NCBI GenBank assembly: GCA_013146195.2
Contig: CM028377.1
Span: 61,126,360 to 61,190,359 of the forward strand
From: Codonopsis lanceolata
Taxonomy: Eukaryota; Streptophyta; Magnoliopsida; Asterales; Campanulaceae
Direction: 5' to 3'
DNA length: 64,000 nucleotides
Made by a program: the position numbers and the translations under genes. Shown here in pieces: positions 1 through 12,770 of the stretch (its first letter is position 1; each line of letters starts with the position of its first letter). The notes under the pieces were generated by a model. It worked only from the letters and a program-made list of their open reading frames with translations, made no database searches and was not told the DNA's origin.

Positions 1-2217
1 TGGTTGGCAGACCAGATACCTATAGCCTTTCGAGCTACAGGAGGGCTATATTGTTATACTATGATGCCCTTCAGACTGAGAAATGCTGAGGCCACTTATC
101 AAATAATGATAAACAAGGTTTTTGGGGATCAATTGGAAGAAATGTGGAGGCATACATAAACGACATAGTCATTAAAACCAAGCACTGCAACCATGTCGAA
201 AGATTTGAAAGAAACATTTGCAAACTTAAGGAAAAACAAGATGAAGCTGAACTCAGCGAAATGTGCATTCAAACTGGTAGCTGGGAAGTTTCTGGGGTAC
301 AGGGTCAACAAAGGGGGAATCGAGGCCAACCCAGAAAAAATAAAAGCTCAGACAAGCATGGAGCCTCCAGAGACAATCAAACATGTTCAGCAGCTTAATG
401 GTCGCATCACTGCCCTCAATGTCACTTTATAGACAAATTAGCATAAAAGAGTCTGCCCTTCTTCAAAACATTTAAGGAAGGCAAGAAACTTGAATGGAAT
501 AGTAAGTATGACAAGGAATTTGGTGACCTCAAATAGTACTTGGGTCAACCACCATTGCTTAGCATTCCGGTTCTGGGGAAAAACTGCATGTGTACCTGGT
601 CGCATCAGATTCAGCTGTTGCAACAGTTCTGATTAGAGAGGAAGACAAACTTCAAAGGTCGATCTACTATGTCTCTCATGCTCTAATAGAAGTCGAAAGA
701 AGATACTTGGAGGTAGAAAAGTTGGTCCTCGCATAAATGTAAAGTAGAAAGGACCAGGCCTGCTCGGCATTGGACCCTGTTCTTGGATGGGTCTGTAGGG
801 ACAACCAAAAGTGGGGCAGGACTCTCATTGCTCATACCCGAAAGAAAAAAGTTGGGAATGACCTTAAGGTTTGAATTTAAAACTTCAAACAACCAAACCG
901 AGTATGAAGCACTGATTGTAAGAGTCGAGCTTGTACAGAAACTGGGGGCCGAGGAAATTGTGGTCTATAGCGACTCCCAGCTAGTAGTCAAGTAAGTGTT
1001 AGGCGAATATGGGGCCAATCACCCCACATTGGCTAAATATCAAGAGCTGTCGCATGGAATATTGAAAAAATTAAAGTACTAGGAGTTGGAGCGAATTATG
1101 AGGGAGGTAACACCCGAGCGGACTATCTGTCTAAGATTGCATCCTTGGAAACTGATGAAGTGCTAGCCGAAGTCGAGCTTATATTCTTCAGAAACCCAGT
1201 GATTGACCAATAAAAGATAATGGTGATCACGGACATACCAAGATGTTGGATAGATGACATACATGAGTACATTGAGCATGACACCTTACTCGAAAACAAG
1301 AATGAAACACAAATGGTTAGAAATCGAGCATGCAGATACTCGGTCATGGGAGGGATGTTGTACAAGAGGTCTAATGCCATGCCTCTTTTTCGATGCATAA
1401 GGTCAGAAATGGTGAAGATCCTGCTAGCAAAGGCGCATGAAGGGGAATGTGGGGGACACGCATGAACGAGGACATTGGCAAGCAAAATGAATTTCCATGG
1501 CTATTATTGGTCGAGCATGAGAATAGATGCGGTGGAATACATGAGAAAATGTGACTAATGCTAGAGATTTGCAAATATTCCTCGACTTCCCTCAGTGCCC
1601 CAAACACCAGTGATCACATCTTGGCCCTTTGACATGTGAGAGATCGATCTCATTGTCCCTTTCCCCAAAGCTAGGTGAGGATGCGAGTGTGTAATCGTAT
1701 CGGTGGATTACTTCATTAAATGGATAGAGGCAAAGCCACTCGCCAGCATCACTGAGGATCAAGCAATCAACTTCATGCATGAATATATTTTTTGACGCTT
1801 TGAGCTTCCCCGGATGATATATCCGACCATGGCACTCAATTCTCAAAAAATTCACGGCGAACTACAAAAGGCTAAAGGTGAAACATATAATGTTCTCGGT
1901 AGCTCATCCTCAAGGAATGGCTAGGTAGAGGCAGGAAACAAAAAAATTATTGCATGCCTTGAAAAGGAATTTGGATGAGAAGAAGGGAAACTGGTAAGAG
2001 TAATTGTCAATAGTCCTACGAGGAATCAAAACCTCGGTGCGAGGATCCATTGGCGAAACTCCCTTCGTGTTAACCTATGGCTCGAAGGCAATGGCTCCCG
2101 TCGAGCTAGCCTTACCAACAGCTTGAGTGACTTTCTTTGGCGAAGAACAAAATGAGACATCAAGACTGCTCGACCTTGACAACTTGGAAGAGAAAAAAAC
2201 TGGAAGCTTGACTAAAT
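1..2217 (+). pseudogene. Decayed Ty3/gypsy (Tat-like) pol remnant: RT, RNase H, integrase
   Basis: This is a 5'-truncated retrotransposon polyprotein cut by the window edge and full of stops and frameshifts. Around 144-200 a reverse-transcriptase active-site relic reads AYINDIVIKTK where a functional copy has a YxDD box. It is followed to about 420 by the RT thumb and connection region with a GIEANPEKIKA motif. An RNase H stretch lies at 783-995: a DGSVG start, NQTEYEALI and a YSDSQLVV motif. The integrase zinc-finger region lies at about 1220-1470 with a HEGECGGH motif, and a degraded integrase core runs to about 2110. The motif wording is that of plant Tat-lineage Ty3/gypsy elements. No LTR is visible in the window. 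It is a dead copy, unlikely to make protein. The lineage call rests on motifs only. Confidence 0.85.
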
Positions 2218-2389
2218 AAATCATATTTTTTTGCTTATCGTGTCTATCGTGTTATGCCGTGCTTTTCGTGTTTTTATTGTGTCGTGTTCGGATTTTAATA
2301 TTAGACACGATAAGCTTATCGTGCCGTGTTCATGTTAGTCTTATCGTGTCGTGTTGTTATTTAAAAATCAAACGATATGCCACCCCTAG
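2218..2389. mobile_element. Probable hAT-type right-end remnant
   Basis: The stretch is packed with TCGTGT/CGTGTCGTGTT subterminal repeats in both orientations and stops at TGCCACCCCTAG. The mirror of that end, CTAGGGGTGGCA, resembles plant hAT terminal repeats. No matching left end or target duplication was found, so this is a remnant at best. Confidence 0.4.
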
Positions 2390-2392
2390 TAA

Positions 2393-2588
2393 TATGTACA
2401 CTATTACTCTCTTCATTACGGGCAAAAAATCTCTCTTTGAAAGTCAAACTTTTTTAAAAATGTCACTTTTAGTAGTTCATTGGTAATAAAATGACAATTT
2501 TATACCTTAATTTATAAAAGTTGACTCGTTAAGTGAAACAACTCAAAATGTAATTGTGGACTCTTTGTCCGGAACAGAGGAAGTAATA
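2393..2588. mobile_element. Stowaway-like MITE
   Basis: The right end reads GTCCGGAACAGAGGAAGTA. Its reverse complement matches the left end near 2400 (TATTACTCTCTTCATTACGG) with a few mismatches. Stowaway (Tc1/mariner) MITEs have CTCCCTCYGT-type ends and TA target duplications, and the TA dinucleotides are present. The interior (AATAAAATGACA...) is shared with a half-element at 21904-22015, which supports a family assignment. Non-coding. Confidence 0.55.
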
Positions 2589-2594
2589 TACAAT

Positions 2595-2870
2595 GCACTA
2601 CTTGAGGTCATTAGGATTAATCTAAGGTCATTTGGTGTTAAAAGATAGGATTAATAAGCAGTTACGATGTTTTTAATAGGTGGTTGGGACTAATAACACG
2701 AGTTATTTAAGCCATTATTGCCTCACTATTAATACCAAGGAAGATGGTATTATAATTTAAAAAAATTGGGATTAACATTTGTAATCTCAAAATTAATATA
2801 CAAGTGAGGATTAATAGGAACATATAGAGTAATAATGTTTGAGGTCATTAGGATTAATCTAAGAATTAAA
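2595..2870. mobile_element. Degraded MITE, same family as 20801-21108
   Basis: The stretch from about 2640 aligns by eye to the reverse complement of the MITE at 20801-21108. Shared blocks include GATAGGATTAATAAGC, GGTGGTTGGGACTAA, CACTATTAATACCAAGG and TTGGGATTAACATTTGTAAT. The ends are worn: a duplicated TTGAGGTCATTAGGATTAAT occurs near 2600 and 2840. Two copies in one window show that it is a dispersed repeat. Non-coding. Confidence 0.6.
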
Positions 2871-3339
2871 TTTTGAAATAGAGGCTGTGTATAATTTTTG
2901 TTACACAAGCGATATTTGAGACTGTTTATATATATATAAAAAAATCTATATCACCATTGGATGAAAATTTAATCCAATCATATAATGGGTGTTTGTTTGA
3001 TACACAATAATGATAATTTAATTTGATGTCACTTTAGTTCAGATTTAAATCTATAATATACAATAACACTAGTTTAAACTTGAAACAGCATGAAAATGAA
3101 TTGTGATTAATTTAGCACTAACATTGAATTGTTGTATGAACTGATTTTCGGTAAAGCCAATTTATTACAAACCTGGAAAGAAACTTTATACTCCTACTAA
3201 AATTTTGAAAAGGGGATATATTCGCATTTAAAATTCACATTTATGCAAATCACACCACACGGTGAGACAGAGAAAGTAATACAGTACCAGCCTGGAGCGT
3301 AAACAACCGGCACATAAACTTGAGAATTCATCTCGACCC
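2871..3339. other. Gene-free AT-rich spacer
   Basis: The stretch is AT-rich, has no credible ORF and shows no recognisable element. Confidence 0.6.
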
Positions 3340-3660
3340 TTAATTCCTAAAACGACAACGGCAGTCAATGAATGTGGGCCCACCAGCGCTTATTAACATT
3401 CCATTTTTCGTGGGTAGAGAGAATAAAAAATAAAAAATAAAAGAATTAAATAATAATTTGATCGCGGGCGAAAAATGTTTTGGTCGCGGGCGTGTATTTT
3501 CGGACCAATTTGCCCCTCCGGGGACCAAATTATAACGGTGGTAGGGGCAAATTGGTCCAAAAATACATATCCAGGGACCAAATTCTATTGTTTTTTTGTC
3601 CAGGGACCAAAATATTGATTTTTGACATGTCTAGGGACCAAACATTATATTAATTCAAAA
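3340..3660. repeat. Fold-back repeat with reiterated GGGACCAAA
   Basis: Arms at about 3490-3522 and 3537-3572 pair (TTTTCGGACCAATTTGCCCC against GGGGCAAATTGGTCCAAAA). The tail carries three further spaced copies of (C)AGGGACCAAA/TAGGGACCAAA. GGGACCAAAT is a common sub-terminal word of plant MULE-type repeats and recurs at the ends of the MULEs at 12.8-14.4 kb and 25.9-29.5 kb here. It is probably a derivative of such an element, but no complete ends were found. Confidence 0.45.
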
Positions 3661-4636
3661 TAAAATAATAATAAAAATTACAGAAGACGATTCAAATACG
3701 AATTTACTGAATCCATCTCCATCTGTGATAGTTGTGTCACGTATTTGGTGGTGCACAGTTTAAAATTCAGTATGAGTGATTCATTGAACACATGTGGGGT
3801 GGTGGTCGTCTCATCATGCAATTAATTACACACACACACAAACGCACACGCACAAAGACGCTTGTGGAATTCAGCGTTTATTTTTCAAACTTGCCCTCAT
3901 ACCCGCTCAAAACCAACAAAAGATCCGTTATCTGTAATTTTATTATACTATCCCCCACCCCTTTCAGCTAGCATACACTACACTACTACAAGTCTACAAC
4001 TACAATTTTTCAGAGAGAGAAAGTCTTCCACTTTCTAGAGCGAGAAAGAGATAAACTTTTCAACAAAGTGTAGAGACTAGAGAGGAAATCAGTAATTACA
4101 TTACTACAATCAAACCGATCATCATTCCATTCATTTTCCTTCCTCGACAAACTTTCAATCTCTACACTCCCCTCCGCTAATTAGGTATTCTTGCTGTTAA
4201 AGCTACTCGTTCCGACGGATATACTCACTCGTAAGCTTCCCAGATCTACAATTCTAATTGTATCTATACGTTATATCTACGAATTTATTTTTCTCGATTC
4301 TCGAGAAACTTAAAAGCAAAAAATGAAAATGAATTACGCTATGTATATATAAACTGATTCATTTAATTTTTGGATGTTGAATTTAGGTGTGCATGTTTAG
4401 ATCAAAGGTGATTCAAAAGTTCGAATCCAAGGCAAATACGATTTGTGGTAAAAGAGCGTTTGGTGTATCTTCTGTTCAGTTAGATGTAAAGCCTAAAGGA
4501 GAGGAATTCATTTGGAGTTCCTTTTTTACCTTTTTTGTTTAATTGTAATATTTATTATTATTACATATAAAAAGTACACACAAAAGCCTCCTTTAGTATG
4601 CGAGAGCTAGGCTTGGACAACGGAGAGAGATAAGCA
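3661..4636 (+). promoter_or_regulatory. Upstream region and probable 5' leader of the FLP-like gene
   Basis: The stretch runs from AT-rich spacer into a CT/GA-rich block at about 3950-4200 (CAGAGAGAGAAAGTCTTCC, TTCCTTCCTCGAC). That composition is typical of plant transcription-start and 5' UTR sequence. A leader intron is possible: TAG|GT at about 4185 and CGTAAG near 4230 are candidate donors, and pyrimidine-AG sites follow before the ATG at 4637. The start of transcription cannot be fixed from the sequence. A short (AC)n run lies near 3830. Confidence 0.4.
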
Positions 4637-7600
4637 ATGCAAAGTATGAAGAAGAAATCTGCCGGAGATTGCAATAGCGGCGAAGCTGTTCCCAGGCTGA
4701 AAGAGCGGCATATCGTTACCTGGTCTCAAGAGGTTCATCCTCCTTATGTATTTATGATTATTTGGTGTGTCATTTTCAATTGTTGTTATTATTATTGTGG
4801 CTCATATAGATTTTCTGATTTGCAGGAGGATGATATATTGCGAGAACAAATTCGAACCCATGGAACTGACAAGTAGAGTTTCTTCCCTATGCTTGTAACA
4901 GTTATTGTGCTTTATCTCACTGTAAATAGATTGCTAGCTTTATCAACTATTTTTGTGATTTCTAAATTGATGGATTTGGATGTGCTCTTAATATATGCGT
5001 GCAGTTGGGCAATCATTGCGTCAAAATTTAAGGATAAAACCACCAGGCAATGCAGAAGAAGGTTTGTGAAAATAAATTTTAAAAAACATTTGAATTTCTC
5101 TTCTTCTTTGTTCATTCATATATTTTTCTAGAATCAATTTATTCTTGTTTGCTAAGTCTTTTGATATGGATGTGATACTACTATTGCAGATGGTTCACTT
5201 ATTTAAATTCTGATTTCAAGAAGGGGGGATGGTCACCCGAGGAAGACCTGCTCTTATGCGAGGTCAATATGTTTATTTTAATTTACTCCACGCCTTCCTA
5301 GTTCCTAGTTATCACTCATCAGTATGTCATTTGTGTGGATTTTCTTTCCTCTCTCTCTCTCTTGCTTAATCGTTCCTCAGTCATCATTAGTTTAGTTGCA
5401 CGTTTGTTGGAACTTGTAAGGCCTCATGTGTACTACTTTTAGAAAGGGAGAACGTATTTCAAAGAATCTCAAGTTGATTTTGCTAGGCATAGTATATATG
5501 AAGCTAGGGTAATATTTCAATTTAGACAATTTCCCTTTTGTTTGGCACGTTAAGCTGATGTTTAAACGTGATGTCCAGGCTCAGAAGATATTTGGCAACA
5601 GATGGACTGAAATAGCAAAAGTGGTTTCGGGCAGGTAAACCATGTTTTAAATGATTTTTCAACTTCTTCAAAAAACAAATGTTTGGTATTTGCTACTAAT
5701 TCTTTGCTTTTCTGCCCAAAACAGGACAGATAATGCTGTGAAGAATCGATTCTCCACCTTATGTAAGAAAAGAGCAAAGCATGAAGCTCTAGCAAAAGAG
5801 AATAACACTTGTTACATCAATCTGAACAACAAAAGGGTCATATTTCAGAATGCAAAACATACAGATGGAATATCAGAAACTGCAGTGCCCCTTAAAAAGA
5901 TGAGGTACACATGGTGTTGCAAGTTTCACTATCCGTGTAAAGGTTATTGAGATTCAGCTTTAGAGATTTACAGAGCTGTTTGTTTAGGAGGAGTCATATT
6001 GCTGATATAACTGAAGATTGCAATCTTGGAGAAGGAATACTCCAGGACTGTAGAGCAACAGAGCAGCAACTAAGAGCTCCGTTTGCAGTACTTGTGCAGA
6101 ACTTTCATAACATGATTGATTCACCGAATCAGCCTCATGACAACACCAAGAGTGTCTCCAAAGATGGTAATTCATCTCATATAAACCTTTCTGGTTTATT
6201 CTTGAACCAACTACTTATTTGTAAGCTGAAGGTGATGTTGAAAAGACGATGCATGGGAATAGTACATGCTTGAATGAGTTTGAGTTTGAGAACTCATTTA
6301 AAATATATTGCACATGTTCACGTTCTGAGTTTGAGAACTTTTGTTTGAATAGTTACTGAACATGCTTGAATGAGTAATTGCAATGACAACGATTATTTAA
6401 TTCATGGATGGAAATGCAGCTAGCAGTAATATGAACCAAGGTACATTTCTGAAGAAGGACGATCCAAAGATAATTGCATTGCTGCAACAAGCAGAACTGC
6501 TCAGCTCGCTTGCACTCAAAGTTAATGCTGAGCATAATGACCAGAGCCTTGAACATGCATGGAAGGTGAGCAAAGTAGTTAGGGTATTCTTTTGGTTGCA
6601 TCTATCATGTACTTGTCTCTCGATAGCAAATACGTTGTTCACTTGCACACAAACCCAATGACCATTTAAGCGCCTACATGATTGCAACACCCAAAATTGC
6701 TTTATGATTTCACTTTATTCTCAATGGCATGTGAGGAATATAATCTTGTAAAGTTAATAATCAGGTTAAAAATAAAAAATTTCCAAGCCGTTTCAAATTA
6801 CATCATATTCTTTAAAATGAACTGCTGCAGTTGATCATTATGAACAAATGTTGCCTAATGTATTACAATATATAACATGCAGGTTCTCCAAGATTTTCTT
6901 AATCATACCAAAGAAAATGACGTGGTCAGATTCAAACTTTCTGATATCGATTTCCAACTTGAGAATTTCAAAGATTTGTTAGAGGACTTAAGGAGTAGCA
7001 ACGAAGACAGTCCACAATCATGGAGGTACCAAAATACAGGCCAGACTAATATTTGAACTTGAGATGAAATTCTTTTCCACTACAAATATCTAAATGGTGC
7101 CTTGATGCAGGCAACCTGATTTATGTGAGGAATCCCAAGACAGCTCCGAATATAGTACAGGATCAACTGTCCTTTCCCAGGCAACAGGTGAAAAACCAGA
7201 ATTCACTGAAACTGAACTATGTGAAGCCGAACTGCAACCAGCTCAGATAGGAGAGCCAAATGCTCTTGGTGTTGATGAAAATTTAATTCTCTCTAGTGAA
7301 ACAAAAAATCAAGGTGAATTTTATTAGATCTTCTGAAAATGCTCATTACTAACTAGTTTCACATCATATATTCTATTGAACCATGCAGAATATCCTTTTT
7401 CCTTTCTATATTATGTCACATAGGAAGTCTTTATTTTTAGGTTTTATCTTTATAGTTTCTGAATGCAGAAATATTTTCATTACAGCAGATACCTTGCCAT
7501 CCTGTCATGAATTGAAAGGCAATGATATAGCTGTATGTGCCTTACCAAGTACAGATTTCAGCTCCCCACTTCAAGTAACTCCACTTTTCAGATCATTGGC

Positions 7601-10600
7601 AGCTGGGATTCCTAGCCCACAATTCTCTGAAAGTGTAAGTACATTGAGATTTGAGTTTGTGATTATCAAGCAACATGCACATGTAGTAACACTTTGTTCT
7701 CCTGGTAATGCATAGTAGAATTTATGGAATCACCTTATGGTAATTTAGCAGTGATGGCATTTATACCATGTTGTTCTGGTAGTGCACTAGTAACCTTTCC
7801 AGTTTGTGAAAATTCTCTCTAATGGAACCGTCATAAAAAAAAAAAAAAACTCAATTTTCTGAAACACGTCCCTCAATATTTAACGGTTGCATGGATTAAC
7901 TTGACCAATTTGTTTCAAAAGTTAAATGTGCTAAATTCGTAATCATATTCCACCATTTGAATACTCTTTTGCTGAATGTGTCACTGTTTTTCCTGGTACA
8001 TATATAAATTAAAGTTTGATGAATCTATATAACCCTAGAACTGACACTCATTTAGGACATGTATGAAGATGCATTTGGGGAAGGAGGTTGTGCCTTGCAT
8101 TTGAAAAAGTGACAAGTATTTTAGGACGGAGTTCGTGCCTTGCCTTCGAAAAATAACTTGAGATATATGCTTGACAAAAAGATGAAAAACAAGAGAGAAA
8201 TCCATTGTACTCTGGTTGAGTTTAATATTGCAAGGATGTTAGTCATGCACATCTGCATCAGATCAATGGAGTCGCTTTGTGTGTCAAATATACAGGCTCT
8301 ATTTTTGCACTACCCCCCACCACCCCAAAGAGGATTGGCTACAGATATACTCGAAGAAGTAATGAGTGAAGGTTCAGTATGAAAGACAAACTATTTAAAG
8401 ATTGGTCAGGTTGATGAGCTGTGAACTGTGTTTGCTAGCACCAAGTTCCGAAAGGAGGGTCCTTCATCAATGCAATGTTGAACTAGATTGGATGGTACTT
8501 TTTTTTCTGAATGCAAGAAGTAAAAGGCCGTTGCCCCTCAAATATAAGTTGGTAAGCTTTAGAAAGGCACAAGCCAGTAAACAGGACATGGCCACCCAGA
8601 CACACCTTTATAACTTTAACTACCTGGATGAATTGTAGTTTTTTCTTTTGATAGCCCAACCACCTTGTAGAGGTGAACAACATGAGTGACAATGCGGACA
8701 AAGGTGGGGTATGCCACCCTCAGGAATGCAAAGTTTAGGCACTGACTTCTTGTGGGCTCCAGGATGGTGGCCTTAATAAAGAACCTCCGGCTTCAACCAA
8801 TCATTGCAGTGAAGGCGGTTATGCTGAAGCTATAGACTAGGGCTCCCATACATAGGCAACCAAGATGGGATCCTTTCGTCTACTTATTCTAAGCATTTGG
8901 AGCATAGCTTCACTGAGACTGGCTCTATTTCAGACCCTGCAAGAGATCCCGAGAATTGCAAATAGATATACTTATTCTAGGCTATTTGATCAGTAGTTTA
9001 ATAAACTCTGGTTGCTTCAAGCAGTGTGATACATACTTCTGAAATTCTTAGTGATCGCCAGCAATGCTTAATGGAGCTCTAACCCTAAAGTGGATAATGA
9101 AGAATGCTTAAATAAATCTCCTCAGTCATAGTCTATAGATAGACCTGCAAGTTACATAAAGAGTGTAATGAAGAATGCTTAAAGTCATCTTTTTAAATCT
9201 CCTCAAGCATTTCGTCTCGATAGATTTACAATTTACCTTCTAATTCTACTACTAATATTATAACTGAATATTCTCTAATATATGAAAATTTTATTTGATG
9301 ACCAAGTAGAAGAAGCAATTCATAGTCCGGGAGCAAGTTGTCTGGGTTTAAGTCTGAAACACAGGTATGATCTTGTGAGTATTGTGGAAATATGCCAACT
9401 TTTCAGGCAGAGGTTAGTTCTCGACTTTTTCATGACTTCATGGGGCCAAGATAAGGTATCCAACTCTCCAATCTTCTTCATCAAGTTAGCAAGCCCCTTT
9501 TCTAAACATCTAGAACAGGAAACTTAGGCTCTACCTAAACAGAACTCGAGTTGTTTGTGATGTGAGTGATAAAAGTATGGCCTTTTATGACCTGTTTAGT
9601 CCATTGTTCAAAATCATCCTAGCAGCTGCAAGTTGTGAAGTCTCGTGGGGAAATGAACAGCTCACTTATTCTACAGACAGTAGAACGACAGGCTTTTACT
9701 TTACCTTCAGGCTTGTAGCTATTGTGACTGTAGCAGCAAGGTAGCACTGAATGTATTTGTAAGCCTGATAAGTATCTCATGTCTCACACTATTCTCTAAC
9801 AGAAAAATCTACTTGTTTCTGAATTAATATCCAAATTCTCTTCTTTTTTTTCTTTACTTACTTTTAGTACATTGGGGAATGTAGACCTGAATCTCATGGA
9901 CGGCTTCACTAGTACATCTGTCAGAAACGGGAAATAGTTGAGCCAGTTCTGGAGCGAGTGATTAGTAAAGTTACTGGAACCTAGCTGGCAAGGTAGCTGA
10001 CTCGCTTCTTTCCTTGCTTGGTCCGCATTCTAATTTCCATGTCAATGGATCTACCTAGAGCTTCCTAAATTCTTTAACAAAGCTGATAATGCAATTATCA
10101 ACCTCCTTGATTAGTTTCTTTGCGATCTGAGTTGTTTCAGATCTCATCTTCCATGCCATGACACATTTTTTGTAACAAAATGAAACAGATTTCCTCAGGT
10201 CCGTCCTCAACTCGCACCCTGCACAGAAGCTTTTCCTTCCCCCGTGATGATACCCCTCAGCTCTCAGCATCTTATTTTCAGCTCCTTTCCTTTTTCAATC
10301 CCTCAAAACATCTCGAGGAACCAACTAAATTCGGTATATGAGAGCTTATAATCCTTGAACTACTGAATTTATAGAATATCCTATGTTATTTTTAGTTCTT
10401 AAAATCACGTTACTCCAGAGAAGAGCAATCTCACCTGCTTATGCCATCCTAAAGCTATTCCGCGAGTTCTTTCCTTTTCCAATAAATGATGAAGTATTTA
10501 GTCAAAATGAAATTACTATCCCTCTTAACACTGTAAACCGTGGTCTTTCATGGACTCAGCCTGTTTGTCATTGAAGTGTGCAGGTTCACAACCTCCTTCC

Positions 10601-11283
10601 ACCCACTCTTTCTCTCCACAATACTGGGGGAGGGGGGGATGTTAAAAAGGAAAAGAAAGAACGGAGTCTGTTCATAAAAAGTAAAAAAACACAATCGCCC
10701 CTACCACCCTTTGTCCCTTAAGCAGTTCCTCTCTTGCATTAGTGTCAACTTATGTGTCTAGGATGATTTTTGTGTTCTCAGTTTTCTATCTATAGGAATC
10801 AAATTTGCCGGTCATGTTGGAACATGCATATGTTGCTTCTGGGACACTTTCTTTTTGCTCTGTGATTTAGCTTCTTTAATAGAAATGACCAAAATTATGG
10901 ACTTTTTACTAGTTTTTAATCCGTAACAATAATCTAGTTGTTTATATTACTAGAGAGTGTATGCTCACTCCAGAACTGAGAAGGGCTTGAAAGGTCAAAC
11001 AGTGACTATTTGTAAGTAATTGCTGAATTGCAAAAAAAAAAAAAAACACACACCACATATGTGATTCCTTGGTGCATCTATTTTGTGAAAGTTACTTCAC
11101 CTCATAAGTTGCTTTTGTACAATTTGATGACAAGCTGCGAGTCTGACTAGATTTATCTTCTGTATTCTGCAGGAGAGGAACTTCCTACTGAAAACACTTG
11201 GAATGGAGTCGGCATCCTCAAATCCAATCACTAAACCTTCACAACCTCCACCCTGTAAAAGGGCCCTTCTCCATTGTCTATGA
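4637..11283 (+). CDS. FLP: R2R3-MYB transcription factor, FOUR LIPS (MYB124)/MYB88 type
   Basis: There are twelve exons: 4637-4732, 4826-4872, 5005-5061, 5190-5262, 5579-5634, 5725-5904, 5988-6166, 6420-6565, 6883-7025, 7111-7313, 7486-7634 and 11173-11283. All introns are GT-AG and the frame is open throughout, giving 479 residues. FLP and MYB88 are of similar length. Repeat R2 has W29, W49 and W68; R3 has W81, W100 and F119. The sequence between them (HIVTWSQEEDD, KFKDKTTRQCRRRW, GGWSPEED, VVSGRTDNAVKNRF) is the distinctive, non-canonical FLP/MYB88 MYB domain. Further family blocks are LKKDDPK, QQAELLSSLA, SSNEDSPQSW and, near the C-terminus, VTPLFRSLAAGIPSPQFSES. In Arabidopsis this nuclear factor represses cell-cycle genes and stops extra symmetric divisions of guard mother cells. 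The start is the first ATG in frame with the MYB domain. FLP and MYB88 cannot be told apart here. Confidence 0.93.
7635..11172 (+). other. Exceptionally long last intron (3.5 kb) of the FLP-like gene
   Basis: The intron is bounded by AGT|GTAAGT and CTGCAG|GAGAGG. All other introns of the gene are about 80-320 bp. It is less AT-rich than the spacers, especially 8300-9100 and 9280-9750, and holds many short disrupted ORFs, none recognised. A poly-A run at 7837 and another at 11030 flank most of it. It may contain a decayed insertion or captured sequence, or regulatory DNA. No terminal repeats were found. Confidence 0.6.
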
Positions 11284-11990
11284 TCAACCCTCGATCCACC
11301 ACAGTTACGGAATTCTCCTCAATTAACACCTACCAAGAGTTTTGAGCAAATGTAGAGTTTCCTTACCTTCTCATTTTGATTTACTTTTTCCCTTTGAATC
11401 GCAGTCAATCCAACCTATGTTTTTTTTACAAAGAGGTCTATCAAGATCTGCGTTCGAATCTAGAATTGCTTGGTGCATTCTAGTACAACCCTCAGAGGAT
11501 CCAACAGTATCTTCTGCATTCTTTTTTTCTTTTTCTAATACTCACATAGATTCCAGTGTGATTATTGATGTGCCATTTTCTTTTTGTGTGTTTTATCTTG
11601 GAATTTCGAATTCTGGTATTCGATTTTCCCTCAAAGTTTTCCGGCCTTGATTTGGCCAATTTTGTACAGAACATAATTCCGCTAGTTTTTCAGAGTGTAA
11701 TTATACATCGGCACCTCGCCAATATATATTACATTAACCCCTTATACAGAATAGAAGGGGTGAAAGTATAAAGAGAGTGAAGGAGGATCAACACTCCAAT
11801 TGGACTCCTGTTTCTTTGTTTTTTTGTTTTTGTTTAGGTGTGGAAAAGGGTTATAGTATAAGTATTATCGGAGTTATTTCTCAATGTAATGTAACTCATA
11901 AATGATTTGATTAGAGAAATGTGATTCATATGGTTCTTGTGTGCAGAAGTTTCCTTTACCTTGTCTATATGGTTACTTCTTTCAAATGAG
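11284..11990 (+). other. Probable 3' UTR and downstream spacer of the FLP-like gene
   Basis: The T-rich sequence follows the stop codon. AATGTAATG and AATGATTTG words near 11885-11910 could act as polyadenylation signals. ORFs here are short and lack family similarity, so no second gene is called. Confidence 0.4.
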
Positions 11991-12117
11991 TACTTCTCCC
12001 TCTGTCCCAAAAATGAGTGTCAGCTCTTTTGGTCATGATCTCCCAAAACGACCGTCAATTTTTGTTCGTGATGATCTTGGCCAAATACTGACACTCGTTT
12101 TGTGACAGATGGAGTAG
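11991..12117. mobile_element. Stowaway-like MITE (about 125 bp)
   Basis: The left end CTCCCTCTGTCCCAAAAATG and the reverse complement of the right end (CTCCATCTGTCACAAAACG) match in 15 of 19 positions and continue into GAGTGTCAG on both sides. TA dinucleotides flank the unit. CTCCCTCYGTCCC is the classic Stowaway (Tc1/mariner) terminal word. Non-coding. Confidence 0.85.
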
Positions 12118-12770
12118 TTTAGATTGATATAAGAAGAATAAGAAAAAATGTTTAAGCATAATGGAATTAGGAAATCTGGCAAGAGTGGGATAAAAAAAAT
12201 ACTTACTTGGAGAGGGTGTCTGTCGGTGTGGATCTCTGGGTCTTTGAGAATTGTAGATGGGGGTTGTGTTGTTGGGAAGAAGGTGGTAAAAGGGGGGCGG
12301 GGGTATGAGAAATGGGCTGGGGTATTTAAATTGGTCAGCGGCTAGTGGTGGAGACAAGTGTGATTATGAAGCAAAAGCAAAAGCAAGTAGTAAAAGTGGG
12401 AGGGAACCCTGTACAAAATAAAGGATGCTCTCACTTGCAATTACACACTCACACTCCCTCCTATAGCATTTGATTTGAATGGAATTTTTTAATTAAATTT
12501 TTATTTTTATTGTAATTTTTGGAGATATTGCTTCTGCCCAAGGATATGATGTTATAACTTGTTGTACCTTATGATCTAGCAGCTGTATCTTCGATCTATC
12601 GGTACAAGTGAAGTTATGCAACGGACAGTTTGGAATTTGGATGCACTCCACATGTGATGTATGCTAATCATTGCTATTCATTTGATTCACTCGAGTGTAA
12701 AGTGAAGTGTCTCATTGACTCCAAATAAGACTACGATTGGAAAAACCGCATATACTCTAAAGTAAAGTTA
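12118..12770. other. Gene-free spacer
   Basis: The stretch holds a G-rich segment (12200-12340) and AT-rich flanks. The short ORFs on either strand show no similarity I recognise. Confidence 0.5.

Noticed and set aside
4400..4430. TTCGAATCC-like T-arm word as a tRNA gene
   Set aside because: No matching acceptor, D or anticodon stems around it.
8140..9744. Short ORFs inside the long FLP intron as a nested gene
   Set aside because: None exceeds 81 residues, none is recognisable and no exon chain with consistent splice sites could be built.
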